This document shows positions 18,664 to 26,548 of a stretch of DNA of 64,000 bases, piece by piece (positions within the stretch are counted from its first letter, which is position 1; the number at the start of each line of letters is the position of its first letter). A model generated the notes under the pieces. The model saw nothing but the letters and a program-made list of their open reading frames with translations. It was not told the DNA's origin and did no database searches. This stretch comes from Spartobacteria bacterium (GTDB taxonomy: Bacteria; Verrucomicrobiota; Verrucomicrobiia; Chthoniobacterales; UBA10450): NCBI GenBank assembly GCA_003134785.1, contig PLCN01000002.1:219-64218 (forward strand). The letters run 5' to 3'. The position numbers and the translations under genes were made by a program.

Positions 18664-19851
18664 TTAAGCGCGCTTTAGTCGCGAGGCCGGGATCGCGTAA
18701 CACACCAGGTCCCAGCTTTCCAGCAGGTGTGGGCGCAGAAAGAAATGATACTCAGTCGACATTTCATCGATCAACCGCGGGATTTTCCAAACGTGATCCT
18801 GTTGATGATAAACACAAACAGCCAGGACTGGTGCCTGGTTCGCGATAATACCGCGAGCGCCTTGGAGCGCAGCGGGCTCAGAGCCTTCAATGTCCATCTT
18901 AACCCACGTCGGATTTGAGGCCGCGGCGATTTCATCGAGTGGCGCGCAATCTATCTCCAGCGCGCCGTGCCCGACCGCTGATGATTCGGTGCCGGTCGCT
19001 TCGAAGCGCACCTTCTCGTGGCGCTCTCCCACGGCGAGGGGATGAATGGTAATCTTCTTCTGCAGCTTGATTGGCAGCTCCGAAACATTTCTGCGCAATT
19101 TTTCAAAGTTAGTGGGATCGGCCTCAAAAGCGATGTACCCGCCAAAGTCTTCGCCCCGGTGACGGAGGAAGCTTGCCATTGTGTCGCCATCGAACGCCCC
19201 GCAATCGACGAACACTTCATCATCCAAAACGCTGACGAGGTCCTCGGGAAAGTAAGTCTCGTGCTTCACCGGGCGTGGCAGGCCATCGAAGTCCAGGTGC
19301 AGCCGCCAACGAATTTGCGCGACGAATTCCTTGCGCGAAGGCTCGTCTTCCCAGAGGTCGAACGCGCGGCGCACATCGTCCGCCTGCTCCAGCACTTTGT
19401 GCGGGAGGTCGAAAGAATAATGAGGCAGGAAAGCTTTGGGATACTTCCAGAACACGACGCCGAAGTTCAATACCTTCGCACAGCCGAGATCGGTCAAGGG
19501 CTGGCACCTCTCGGCCATCGTATCTGTTCCTTCGCCTCGCCAGACGGTCATGATGAACGCGGCGGTTTTTCCAAATTTCTCAGCTGCCTCGTGCGGGGAC
19601 AACACTGGAATGCCCTCCACCGTTTTTCCCCACAAGCCGGGATTGTTGTCCGAGAAGGCCAGTGGCTCGATCCCGGCGCTCCGCAGGCCTCGCAGAGTTT
19701 TGCGACCAAGGTTGCCGGCGCCGAAAAGGACGAGCGAGTCATTGAATGGCGCCGCCATCTCGTCGAAGGCGGACTGCTCGCGCCGCGTTGCCGCCGCGAG
19801 GTCCTCGCTCAGCAGCGCGTCTAATTCCGCGCGAAGCGAATCCTTCGTCAT
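18664..19851 (-). CDS. FkbM-family methyltransferase with N-terminal Rossmann-like domain
   Basis: The protein has 395 residues. Residues 38-115 form a nucleotide-binding-like fold: SLVLFGAGNLGRKTLRGLRS, then PLAFSDNNPGLWGKTVEGIPV, the same arrangement seen in SAM/NAD-like sensor domains of sugar loci. The FkbM methyltransferase core follows: VFVDCGAFDGDTMASFL near 214, GGYIAFEADPTNFEKLRRN, the strand TIHPLAVG and TWVKMDIEGSEPAALQGA near 317. FkbM enzymes O-methylate hydroxyls of sugars and polyketides. Gap to the upstream SDR is 3 bases and to the downstream methyltransferase 10 bases. Inferred: O-methylation of the operon's product. Confidence 0.85.
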   Translation of the reverse strand: MTKDSLRAELDALLSEDLAAATRREQSAFDEMAAPFNDSLVLFGAGNLGRKTLRGLRSAGIEPLAFSDNNPGLWGKTVEGIPVLSPHEAAEKFGKTAAFIMTVWRGEGTDTMAERCQPLTDLGCAKVLNFGVVFWKYPKAFLPHYSFDLPHKVLEQADDVRRAFDLWEDEPSRKEFVAQIRWRLHLDFDGLPRPVKHETYFPEDLVSVLDDEVFVDCGAFDGDTMASFLRHRGEDFGGYIAFEADPTNFEKLRRNVSELPIKLQKKITIHPLAVGERHEKVRFEATGTESSAVGHGALEIDCAPLDEIAAASNPTWVKMDIEGSEPAALQGARGIIANQAPVLAVCVYHQQDHVWKIPRLIDEMSTEYHFFLRPHLLESWDLVCYAIPASRLKRA

Positions 19852-19854
19852 AGC

Positions 19855-20673
19855 TCACCAGCAGCTTCTGCCGCCGTCGATGACGAGGTTCGCCCCGGTC
19901 ATGTAGGAAGACGCATCGGAACAGAGGAAGAGAAGGGCACCCTGATATTCGCTGATTCCCGCCATTCGGCCCAGCGGGATAAGTTGCGAAATTCGTTTCA
20001 CGAAGCTATCGGGTTGATTGCTGTAAACGCCGCCGGGAGAAAGCGCATTGACCCGCACTCCATCAGCGGCCCAATAGGTGGCCAGGTATCGGGTCAGACC
20101 TATAAGACCTGTTTTGACGACAGAGTAAGAGACTGGCTTGGCTGGTTGCTGCCCGTCCGGCAATCCTTCTTCACGGTAAAGCCGTTGATCCGGTGCAATG
20201 ACAGCCAGGTCTGAAGCTATGTTTATGATAACACCGCGTTTCTTCCGCGCCATTTCGCTTCCTATGACCTGGCTGCAAAGGAACGCGCCAGTTAGACCTA
20301 CCGCCAGGTCGGCGTTCCATTGTTCGAGGGGAAACTGCTCGAGCCGTGACTTTGCGAGATCCCCGGGACTTTCTACCTTCGGATTGTTAGCGGCATTATT
20401 GATAAGGATGTCGATTCTCCCGAAGCGTCGCAGAACCTCAGCGGTGAGTTCTTCGACATCCGCCTTCTTGGTAATGTCCGCAATCAGGGAGCAGGCAGAG
20501 TCGCCCATGCGCTCACGCAATTCATCCGCGTCGAGTGCGCGGAGGTCCACCAAAACTGGAATGCCGCCGGCGGCGCTGATAATCGCGGCATGTTGTTGGC
20601 CAAGCAAACCCGCGCCGCCGGTGATGACGGCAACGCGACCGGTGAGGTCGAACAGCTTTTGTGCTTCGGTCAT
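19855..20673 (-). CDS. Short-chain dehydrogenase/reductase (SDR)
   Basis: The protein has 272 residues with the full classical SDR set: GRVAVITGGAGLLGQQHA (the cofactor glycine motif has an unusual AGLLGQQ form), DILINNAANNPK, the catalytic Ser in IINIAS, YSVVK (catalytic Tyr and Lys) and VNALSPGGVYSNQP, ending FLCSDASSYMTGANLVIDGG. This subgroup with 'GGAGLLG' and 'ALSPGG' occurs beside NeuB-type synthases in sialic-acid-like loci, where it oxidises or reduces a sugar intermediate. Its start overlaps the upstream Gfo/Idh stop (ATGA). Substrate unknown. Confidence 0.85.
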   Translation of the reverse strand: MTEAQKLFDLTGRVAVITGGAGLLGQQHAAIISAAGGIPVLVDLRALDADELRERMGDSACSLIADITKKADVEELTAEVLRRFGRIDILINNAANNPKVESPGDLAKSRLEQFPLEQWNADLAVGLTGAFLCSQVIGSEMARKKRGVIINIASDLAVIAPDQRLYREEGLPDGQQPAKPVSYSVVKTGLIGLTRYLATYWAADGVRVNALSPGGVYSNQPDSFVKRISQLIPLGRMAGISEYQGALLFLCSDASSYMTGANLVIDGGRSCW

Positions 20674-21710
20674 GAGAGTTGCATAACCTTTCCGGTTTCG
20701 AGCGACTCCTTTGCGGCGAGCGCCATGCGCAGACTTTGGGCGCTGTCGCGCAAGCTCACTAATGGCTCTTCCTTGCCTTCGACGCAGGCGAAGAAGTGCG
20801 CTAGCTCGTCCAGGAAAAGCTGATTGCGTTCGAACTTAGCGATGGTTGTCGTCTCCGCCAGTTGCCCGCTGTCATCAAAATGCTCGACCGTGAGCGTGTG
20901 AAAATTAGCGCGTATGTTCCCAGAATCCCCGACAATCTGGAGGGTGCGACTGGGCGGCCGCTGCACATAATCCTGCTGCAAATGAACCGGCACTGGCTTT
21001 TCATTCGCCACAAAACCCATTAAGATGCTAGCTACGTCTTCCACGTCTACCTCCAGACTGCTCAAATGACCACCTAGCGCGAAAACCTGCCGCGGCAGCC
21101 CGAACAGCCAGTAGAGATAATCCATTTCGTGAATTTGCGATAGGATAACACCTCCGCCCAACTCCTTTCGCGAAGCATACATTTGCCGATAGTCTTCATA
21201 GGTGTGCCAGGCGGGCAAGTATTCACCTACTTCGGCACGGACCGCCAGAACCTGGCCGATTGCACTTGCTTCGAGGAGTTCGCGGACCCGCTGCAAGCAA
21301 GGATGGAACCGCATCTGATAGCCGACGTAACCGACACGTTTCTCCTTCCCAGCCAATTCGATCAACTCCTCCACTCCATTCAAGTCATGGGAAAGGGGTT
21401 TCTCGATAAACAGATGACAACCTGCGCGCACGCAGGCCAGCGCCGTCGGAATATGCCGGCTGCTCGGATTGCAGATGAATGCCGCATCCGGTCGGAGTGA
21501 AAGCGCTTGATCGAGATCGTTAAAAACCGTCTTGATACCATATTTATCTTCCAGCTTGCTCCCGGGCTCGATCTGTAAGGTATCGGTCAACGCTTCCGGC
21601 CGGTTGCGAAAGCGGCAAGCTATGACCTCCACCTTTTCCTGGAAGATAGTTCGTATGTTACGAAGATGGCGCTGGCCAATTCCGCCAAGACCAATCATCA
21701 GGATTCTCAT
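20670..21710 (-). CDS. Gfo/Idh/MocA-family oxidoreductase
   Basis: The protein has 346 residues starting at the ATG at 21710, which follows AAGGAGG. The frame could extend 18 codons upstream, but those lie inside the previous gene. MRILMIGLGGIGQRHLRNI is the NAD(P)-binding opening. AAFICNPSSRHIPTA, FIEKPLSHDLNGVEEL (the EKP catalytic Lys) and GGGVILSQIHEMDYLYWLFG complete the family pattern. Known chemistry: NAD(P)-dependent oxidation or reduction of a sugar or inositol carbon. It overlaps the TIM-barrel gene by four bases. Paired with an SDR and a TIM-barrel isomerase, it probably performs an oxidation/epimerisation sequence on the sugar precursor. Confidence 0.85.
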   Translation of the reverse strand: MRILMIGLGGIGQRHLRNIRTIFQEKVEVIACRFRNRPEALTDTLQIEPGSKLEDKYGIKTVFNDLDQALSLRPDAAFICNPSSRHIPTALACVRAGCHLFIEKPLSHDLNGVEELIELAGKEKRVGYVGYQMRFHPCLQRVRELLEASAIGQVLAVRAEVGEYLPAWHTYEDYRQMYASRKELGGGVILSQIHEMDYLYWLFGLPRQVFALGGHLSSLEVDVEDVASILMGFVANEKPVPVHLQQDYVQRPPSRTLQIVGDSGNIRANFHTLTVEHFDDSGQLAETTTIAKFERNQLFLDELAHFFACVEGKEEPLVSLRDSAQSLRMALAAKESLETGKVMQLS

Positions 21711-22540
21711 CGGCCTCCTTCGCTGAATAAACGCTCGACGTAAGCTTTGTTCTGCCGCGCCCATTCAACCTCTTTTCCGCTCTCGCCTCGGGTGACCTGC
21801 AACGCCAGGTTTCCGGCATACCTGTTTTCGCCCAATAACCTAACGAGTGCGGGCAGGTCGGCATCTCCCGAGCCTAGTGGCACGGTGCCGCCGTCACGGA
21901 CGCGATCCTTGAGGTGGACGCTGCCGATGCGCCCTCCGTACGCGCCAAACTCATCGGCGACCTTGTATCCGAGCGAAGCACTGTTACCCGAGTCATAATT
22001 GGCCCTGACCAACCGGTGAGGTATGTGTTCGAGTAATTCCGCGAAAGCTTGTGGCGGCAATGACATCTCGAGATGCACTTCAATATTGGTTTCCTCGGCG
22101 GTCGGGAGGACGGCGCGCAGGATGCTGAGTAACTCTGCTTTCTCCTCTTCGGTTCTTATGCTCGAGGCGTCCACGAATGGCAGGACAACATGAGCAACAG
22201 GCAGTCGGGCCGCCTGATGCAAGAGCCATTTCAATTTCTCGCTGCGCTCATGCCGCTGAGAAGGCTCCGCCCGAACCAGCGGTTGCTCGATAAAGTAATC
22301 AGCGCAAATCGAGCCTATCGCCACCTTGTGCTTGGCCGATAGCTTCTGCATGAGCTCAATACCGGCCGCGGTGGCGAGTGGATTAACATCGGCGCCATGG
22401 GCGTCATAGATCCATTCGATGAAAGCGAGGCCCGCGTGGCTGGCCCGCGGAAATTCGTCACTCCAGTTTTCGCGCGGGAAAGATTGGATCTGATTGCCAG
22501 TTGGCGGCACGAGCCTTCCCTGCATGATTCCAATCTCCAT
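21707..22540 (-). CDS. Xylose-isomerase-like TIM-barrel sugar isomerase/epimerase
   Basis: The protein has 277 residues from the ATG at 22540, whose A is shared with the upstream TGA stop (TGATG). MEIGIMQGRLVPP, FIEWIYDAHGAD, AHVVLPFVDASSIRTEEEK, IEVHLEMSLPPQAFAELL, VRANYDSGNSASLGYKVADE, IGSVHLKDR and GSGDADLPALVRLLGENRYAGNLALQ follow the strand order of the AP_endonuc_2/xylose-isomerase-like fold, with Glu, Asp, His and Glu-like metal ligands at strand ends. Family members are sugar-phosphate isomerases or epimerases. The short opening and the run of codons after it match the family, so the longer upstream frame was not used. Confidence 0.8.
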   Translation of the reverse strand: MEIGIMQGRLVPPTGNQIQSFPRENWSDEFPRASHAGLAFIEWIYDAHGADVNPLATAAGIELMQKLSAKHKVAIGSICADYFIEQPLVRAEPSQRHERSEKLKWLLHQAARLPVAHVVLPFVDASSIRTEEEKAELLSILRAVLPTAEETNIEVHLEMSLPPQAFAELLEHIPHRLVRANYDSGNSASLGYKVADEFGAYGGRIGSVHLKDRVRDGGTVPLGSGDADLPALVRLLGENRYAGNLALQVTRGESGKEVEWARQNKAYVERLFSEGGR

Positions 22541-24342
22541 CACTCTTCCAGGATTGGTATGATCATGTTCGCACGGAACTCGTCGCGATCGAGAAACGGC
22601 CAAAGGTCCTCAAGCGGCCTGGAAACCAGCGAACCGTCCGCTCGTTGCGATGAGGCCAGGCTGGGTATCCTTGCTTCGTCTGGGATGCACCAAACGTCGC
22701 ACACGACGGGTCCCGGTGTGTCAAGCACCGCGCGAACTTCCTGGCGCAGATTGCGCTGACTCTCGATGCGCGCGGTGGGCAAGCCATATGCGGCGGCCAC
22801 CTTTGTAACGTCCGGCAAGGTCAGGCCGCTCGTGCCATCCGCCGCCATCAACCGCCCGAACCAGCGCTGCTGAGAAGTGCGGATGGAAGAGAAGCCGTCG
22901 TTGTTCAGGATGAAAAGTTTAATGGGAAGCTGGAGACGCTGAATGGTCGCTAGTTCCTGAATGTTCAGCTGAATTCCGCCGTCACCATCGACGCACACGG
23001 TCTCTCTTCGCCCGCTGCCAAGACAAGCTCCGATTGCCGAAGGCAACCCGTTACCCATCGCTCCTAGCGCCGTGGTCTGGAATAACCGTTGACCGGCTTT
23101 CAGTTTGAGGGCGAGCTGGAAGATCTCGATGCCGGCTCCGGAACTGCCGGACACAATCATTTCGTTCTCTTTCAGCTCCTCGGAAAAAACCTCAGCAAGG
23201 TAGTAAGTGCTGACTCTTTGGTCGGGGTTTCGGTGTTCGGGTAGGACGACCGGATACTTCGTCTTCCACTCCTGACACCGCGCCATCCACGGCGAACGAT
23301 CGTGATTTTTGAGCTTGTTACTTTGGGCGAGAAACTCGCAAATGAAATCGCCGGCGTCCGCTTGCACAGAGAGATCGAAGTAATCGCCTAGCTTGCGAAG
23401 CTCGGCCGCATCCACGTCCACCATCACCTTCTTTGCGCCGCGGGCGAGCTTTTCGGGAGCGTATCCCGTGATGGTGAAATCTATTCGCGAACCGATGCTG
23501 AGAAGAAGGTCGGAGTTTTGCAGCGCGAAGTTCACGCCGCGCGGCGCAACAGTCCCCGGACGGCCCAGGTAAAGCTTGTGATCGTAAGGCAACAAATCGA
23601 CGGCCAGCCAGGTGGTGAGCACCGGCACCCTCAACCGTTCGATCAGCTCGAGAAAGGAACGCTCGGCTCGCGCCAGACGAATTCCATTGCCGGCTAGGAG
23701 CACGGGTCGTTCTGACCGGTTGAGGTAGTCGATGATCTGTGCGACCTGAGCCGTGAGGTTGGTCCGGTCTGATCCGTTAGGTTCATTTTCCGCAGTGAAT
23801 GAACGAAGTGTTGCAGGCTCGATGGTAGCTCCCTGAACATCGAGAGGTACATCGATCCAGACCGGGCCAGGCCGTCCGCTTTTGGCGAGGTAGACTGCTT
23901 TTTCGAGTTCAAAACGAATACTCTCCGGGTCAAGCACCGTTACGGCGGATTTGGTGATGGGGGTAACGATGGAAACGATGTCGACTTCCTGAACCCCCAT
24001 CTGTCTCACGCCCGAATCGGCCTTGAGGTCGGGGCGCTTGGCCTGTCCTGAAATGAAAAGGACCGGCGTGGAATCGAGCCACGCGCCGGCGACTCCAGTA
24101 ACGGTGTTCGTTCCCCCGGGGCCAGTCGTGACCAAAGCGACACCGAGATGGCCAGTGGCTTTGGCATAGGTCTCCGCGGCCATCGCGCTGGCTTGCTCGT
24201 GGAGGTTACAAACGAACTCGATCTCACTGCAACGGCTACCTAACGAGTCGTTGAGATGCATCGCTCCGCCGCCAGGTAGCATGAAGACGTGCTTCACACC
24301 GTGCTCGACCAGGAAGTCGATAACGTAATCCGAGAGCTTCAT
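22540..24342 (-). CDS. Thiamine-diphosphate enzyme, acetolactate-synthase-like
   Basis: The protein has 600 residues from ATG 24342 (overlapping the upstream phosphatase stop as ATGA). The N-terminal Pyr domain has NLHEQASAMAAETYAKATG with the activating Glu49. GPGGTNTVTGVAGAWLDSTP follows. The middle domain has RPVLLAGNGIRLA. The C-terminal PP domain has VCVDGDGGIQLNIQELATI and FILNNDGF, the GDG...N diphosphate motif. FAD-contact residues of true acetolactate synthases are not obvious, and no ilvN-like small subunit is nearby. In sugar loci such enzymes may join or cleave two-carbon or three-carbon keto units. Inferred: carbon-skeleton step of the unusual sugar rather than branched-chain amino-acid synthesis. 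Confidence 0.8.
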   Translation of the reverse strand: MKLSDYVIDFLVEHGVKHVFMLPGGGAMHLNDSLGSRCSEIEFVCNLHEQASAMAAETYAKATGHLGVALVTTGPGGTNTVTGVAGAWLDSTPVLFISGQAKRPDLKADSGVRQMGVQEVDIVSIVTPITKSAVTVLDPESIRFELEKAVYLAKSGRPGPVWIDVPLDVQGATIEPATLRSFTAENEPNGSDRTNLTAQVAQIIDYLNRSERPVLLAGNGIRLARAERSFLELIERLRVPVLTTWLAVDLLPYDHKLYLGRPGTVAPRGVNFALQNSDLLLSIGSRIDFTITGYAPEKLARGAKKVMVDVDAAELRKLGDYFDLSVQADAGDFICEFLAQSNKLKNHDRSPWMARCQEWKTKYPVVLPEHRNPDQRVSTYYLAEVFSEELKENEMIVSGSSGAGIEIFQLALKLKAGQRLFQTTALGAMGNGLPSAIGACLGSGRRETVCVDGDGGIQLNIQELATIQRLQLPIKLFILNNDGFSSIRTSQQRWFGRLMAADGTSGLTLPDVTKVAAAYGLPTARIESQRNLRQEVRAVLDTPGPVVCDVWCIPDEARIPSLASSQRADGSLVSRPLEDLWPFLDRDEFRANMIIPILEE

Positions 24343-24809
24343 TCCTCGGCGCTTAAGTAATCCAATAGCTCCCGGACCGCGCCGCGCCCCGCTGGACATT
24401 CAGTAACGTAAGTGGCCGCGGCTATCGCCGATTCGTGGGCGTCGGCGGGCGCGGCGGAAAAGCCCGCGATCTTCATCGCCGCCACGTCATTCAGGTCGTC
24501 GCCCATGAAACAGATGTTCGCGAGCGGGAGCTTTTGGGACTCGGCAAAGGAACGCAAGGCGGTCTCCTTGTCCTTACATCCTTGAAACACATTCGTGATG
24601 TTCATCTTCATCGCGTAACGATCGACCAGCGCGTTCTGTTCCCCGGAGATGAGAGCGAAGACCAGGCCGCTCCGCATCGCGCGCGAGATTCCCATGACAT
24701 CGCGAAAGGAAAAGCGTTTTAGTTCCGAGCCATCCACGCCCCACCAGAACGTGCCGTCGGTCAGCACCCCGTCTACATCGAGCGCGACGGCTTTGATTTC
24801 GGGCCTCAC
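24339..24809 (-). CDS. KdsC-like HAD phosphatase
   Basis: The protein has 156 residues. LDVDGVLTDGTFWW carries the nucleophile Asp11 and the acid/base Asp13. LISGEQNALVDRYAMKM carries the Ser/Thr motif. CKDKETAL supplies the Lys, and CFMGDDLNDVAAMKIAGFS the C-terminal acidic motif. Size and lack of a cap match C0-type tetrameric KdsC phosphatases that remove phosphate from 2-keto-3-deoxy sugar-acid phosphates. Its start overlaps the stop of the NeuB-like gene (ATGA), placing it as the next step: dephosphorylating the phosphorylated condensation product. Confidence 0.85.
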   Translation of the reverse strand: MRPEIKAVALDVDGVLTDGTFWWGVDGSELKRFSFRDVMGISRAMRSGLVFALISGEQNALVDRYAMKMNITNVFQGCKDKETALRSFAESQKLPLANICFMGDDLNDVAAMKIAGFSAAPADAHESAIAAATYVTECPAGRGAVRELLDYLSAEE

Positions 24810-25681
24810 ACCTTTAGCCCGACCCGGCGCAACTTTTTCATCACGGCGATCTCACGTTCTTCCACGCGCTTCACGCCATCGCCCATCGATTGTTCGACGA
24901 GGCGAATGTCGCGGGCCAGGCGCGTGATGCCGCTCGGCTCAAGTGAGGCGGCGTGATCCGAACCCCACATCGAACGATCGAGCGTGATGTGACGTTCGAT
25001 CACACATGCGCCGATGGCAGCCGCGGCGACGGAAGAAGGTATCCCAGTCTCATGGCCCGAATATCCGACCGGAACGCCGTAGCGTTTCCGCAACTCTGGA
25101 ATCATGCGCAGGTTCAACTCTGGATAATGAGACGGATACGCGCTGCAGGTGTGGATGAGGATAAGGTCCTCCTTGCCCAGGATATCGACGGCGTGATCGA
25201 CCTCTTCATAAGTGCTCATCCCGGTCGAGAGCATGATCGGTTTTCCAGTCTTTCGCGTGCGTTTCAATAATGCATCATCCGTGAGTGAGGCGGAAGCGAT
25301 CTTGTACGCGGGCACGGGAAACTGCTCGATGAAATCGACGGAAGGTTCGTCCCAGCACGAGGCAAACCATGGGATCTCGGTCTCTTCGCAAAATTCATTG
25401 ACCTTGCGATACTGCTCCACGCCAAACTCGAGGCCGCGTTTCAAGTCGCCGTTGGTTTCGCCGAACGGACTTTCGCGCGGTTTGGCTACTTCCTCAGCGG
25501 TGTAAACGATATCGATCGTGCGCTTCTGAAATTTCACGGCGTTCCAACCGGCGTTCTTCGCCGTCGCGATCAGGTTCTTCGCCAGCTCGATGCTGCCATT
25601 GTGGTTGATCCCGATTTCGCCGATCAGGTAACAAGGATGACCGTCGCCGATGAGTTGGCTGCCGACCTGGACTTCGCTCAT
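24806..25681 (-). CDS. NeuB-family 2-keto-3-deoxy sugar-acid synthase, no SAF domain
   Basis: The protein has 291 residues. YLIGEIGINHNGSIELAKNL, VKFQKR, WFASCWDEPSVDFIE, YKIASASLTDDALL, IMLSTGMSTYEEV, HTCSAYPSHYPELNL, VGYSGHETGI and ERHITLDRSMWGSDHAASLE are the successive barrel motifs of the N-acetylneuraminate synthase family, including the metal-binding His/Glu and the PEP-binding Lys. Typical NeuB proteins have about 340 residues and a C-terminal antifreeze-like SAF domain that caps the sugar site. This one ends after the barrel. Known chemistry: PEP plus an aldose (or its phosphate) gives a nonulosonic-type acid. With the KdsC-like phosphatase next door, a phosphorylated aldose is the likely acceptor. 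Confidence 0.85.
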   Translation of the reverse strand: MSEVQVGSQLIGDGHPCYLIGEIGINHNGSIELAKNLIATAKNAGWNAVKFQKRTIDIVYTAEEVAKPRESPFGETNGDLKRGLEFGVEQYRKVNEFCEETEIPWFASCWDEPSVDFIEQFPVPAYKIASASLTDDALLKRTRKTGKPIMLSTGMSTYEEVDHAVDILGKEDLILIHTCSAYPSHYPELNLRMIPELRKRYGVPVGYSGHETGIPSSVAAAAIGACVIERHITLDRSMWGSDHAASLEPSGITRLARDIRLVEQSMGDGVKRVEEREIAVMKKLRRVGLKV

Positions 25682-25752
25682 ACCTTGACCTGTATCCAGT
25701 TTCTCATGGCGCAGCGCAAACGGTAATCAAAGCCGGAAGAAAAACCCGCGCT

Positions 25753-26388
25753 TCACCCTGGGAAGAATCGTTCCTCCAGCTCGACGCACAAGGCATGGTA
25801 AACAGGAAGGTGCAACTCCTGGATTTCCAGCACCGTGTCCGCAGGCACGCGAATGATCACATCGGCGAACGGAGGAAGCAGCCCGCCGCTGCGGCCAGTC
25901 AGCGCGATCGTTTTCAGTTCCAGCGCTCGGGCCACGATGAAGGCGTTGATCACGTTGCGCGAATTGCCCGAGGTGCTGATGCCGAGCACGGCGTCGCCTT
26001 TGCGGCCGAGACCGTAGACTTGTTGCGCAAAAAGCATCTCCGCATGGATGTCATTCGCCACCGCGGTGTTGAGCGAGACTTGCGAGGTGAGCGCGATCGC
26101 GGGGAGTGCGCCTTGGAGACGCACCGCGACTTCGGCGCCGTGTGTTCCTCCGGATTTCTGGATCTTCGCCGCATCCGCCGCCGGAATTTTTCGCGGCTTC
26201 ATGAACCCTTTCATCAGCTCGCCGACCATGTGCTCGCTGTCGGCCGCGCTGCCGCCATTGCCGCAAACAAGCAGTTTGTTGCCCGAGGAAAAGAGTGCGT
26301 GCAGCAGCGCGATGGCCGAGGAAATGTCGCCCGAACACGGCGCCAGCACGGGATAGCGCTCGATTAGTCGTGAGAGGTGATTGGTCAT
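25753..26388 (-). CDS. GmhA-like SIS-domain sugar-phosphate isomerase
   Basis: The protein has 211 residues from ATG 26388. LLVCGNGGSAADSEHMVGEL is the phosphoheptose-isomerase (GmhA/DiaA) SIS signature, with Glu and Ser ligands. GDAVLGISTSGNSRNVINA is the second phosphate-binding Ser/Thr loop, and ELHLPVYHALCVELEE the C-terminal helix with the catalytic His. GmhA converts sedoheptulose-7-phosphate to heptose-7-phosphate. Here it may supply the aldose phosphate for the NeuB-like enzyme 71 bases downstream. There is an insertion (about residues 75-95, with DAAKIQKSG) near the active-site helix. It is the first gene of the eleven-gene operon. Confidence 0.8.
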   Translation of the reverse strand: MTNHLSRLIERYPVLAPCSGDISSAIALLHALFSSGNKLLVCGNGGSAADSEHMVGELMKGFMKPRKIPAADAAKIQKSGGTHGAEVAVRLQGALPAIALTSQVSLNTAVANDIHAEMLFAQQVYGLGRKGDAVLGISTSGNSRNVINAFIVARALELKTIALTGRSGGLLPPFADVIIRVPADTVLEIQELHLPVYHALCVELEERFFPG

Positions 26389-26548
26389 ACTGGCTGGCGC
26401 GAACGCACGGCTCGTGGGAAGCACCTTATGCGCCTCTGCGCACAGGACAACCTTTGAACTGATAGACGACTCTGGCGCGAGGGCGCGACGGCTCCAACAC
26501 TTTTAAGATTGGAAATTAGAATGGCATCTGTTGAATGCAGCCAGCGCC
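26389..26548. promoter_or_regulatory. Divergent promoter region
   Basis: This 160-base gap separates the first gene of the minus-strand sugar operon from the plus-strand aldolase/dehydrogenase, so it must carry both promoters unless they lie inside genes. No operator or riboswitch was recognised. Confidence 0.35.

Noticed and set aside
22540-24342. Assignment as the housekeeping acetolactate synthase IlvB/IlvI
   Set aside because: No small subunit, no ilv genes nearby, and it is embedded in an overlapping sugar operon; kept as ALS-like ThDP enzyme.
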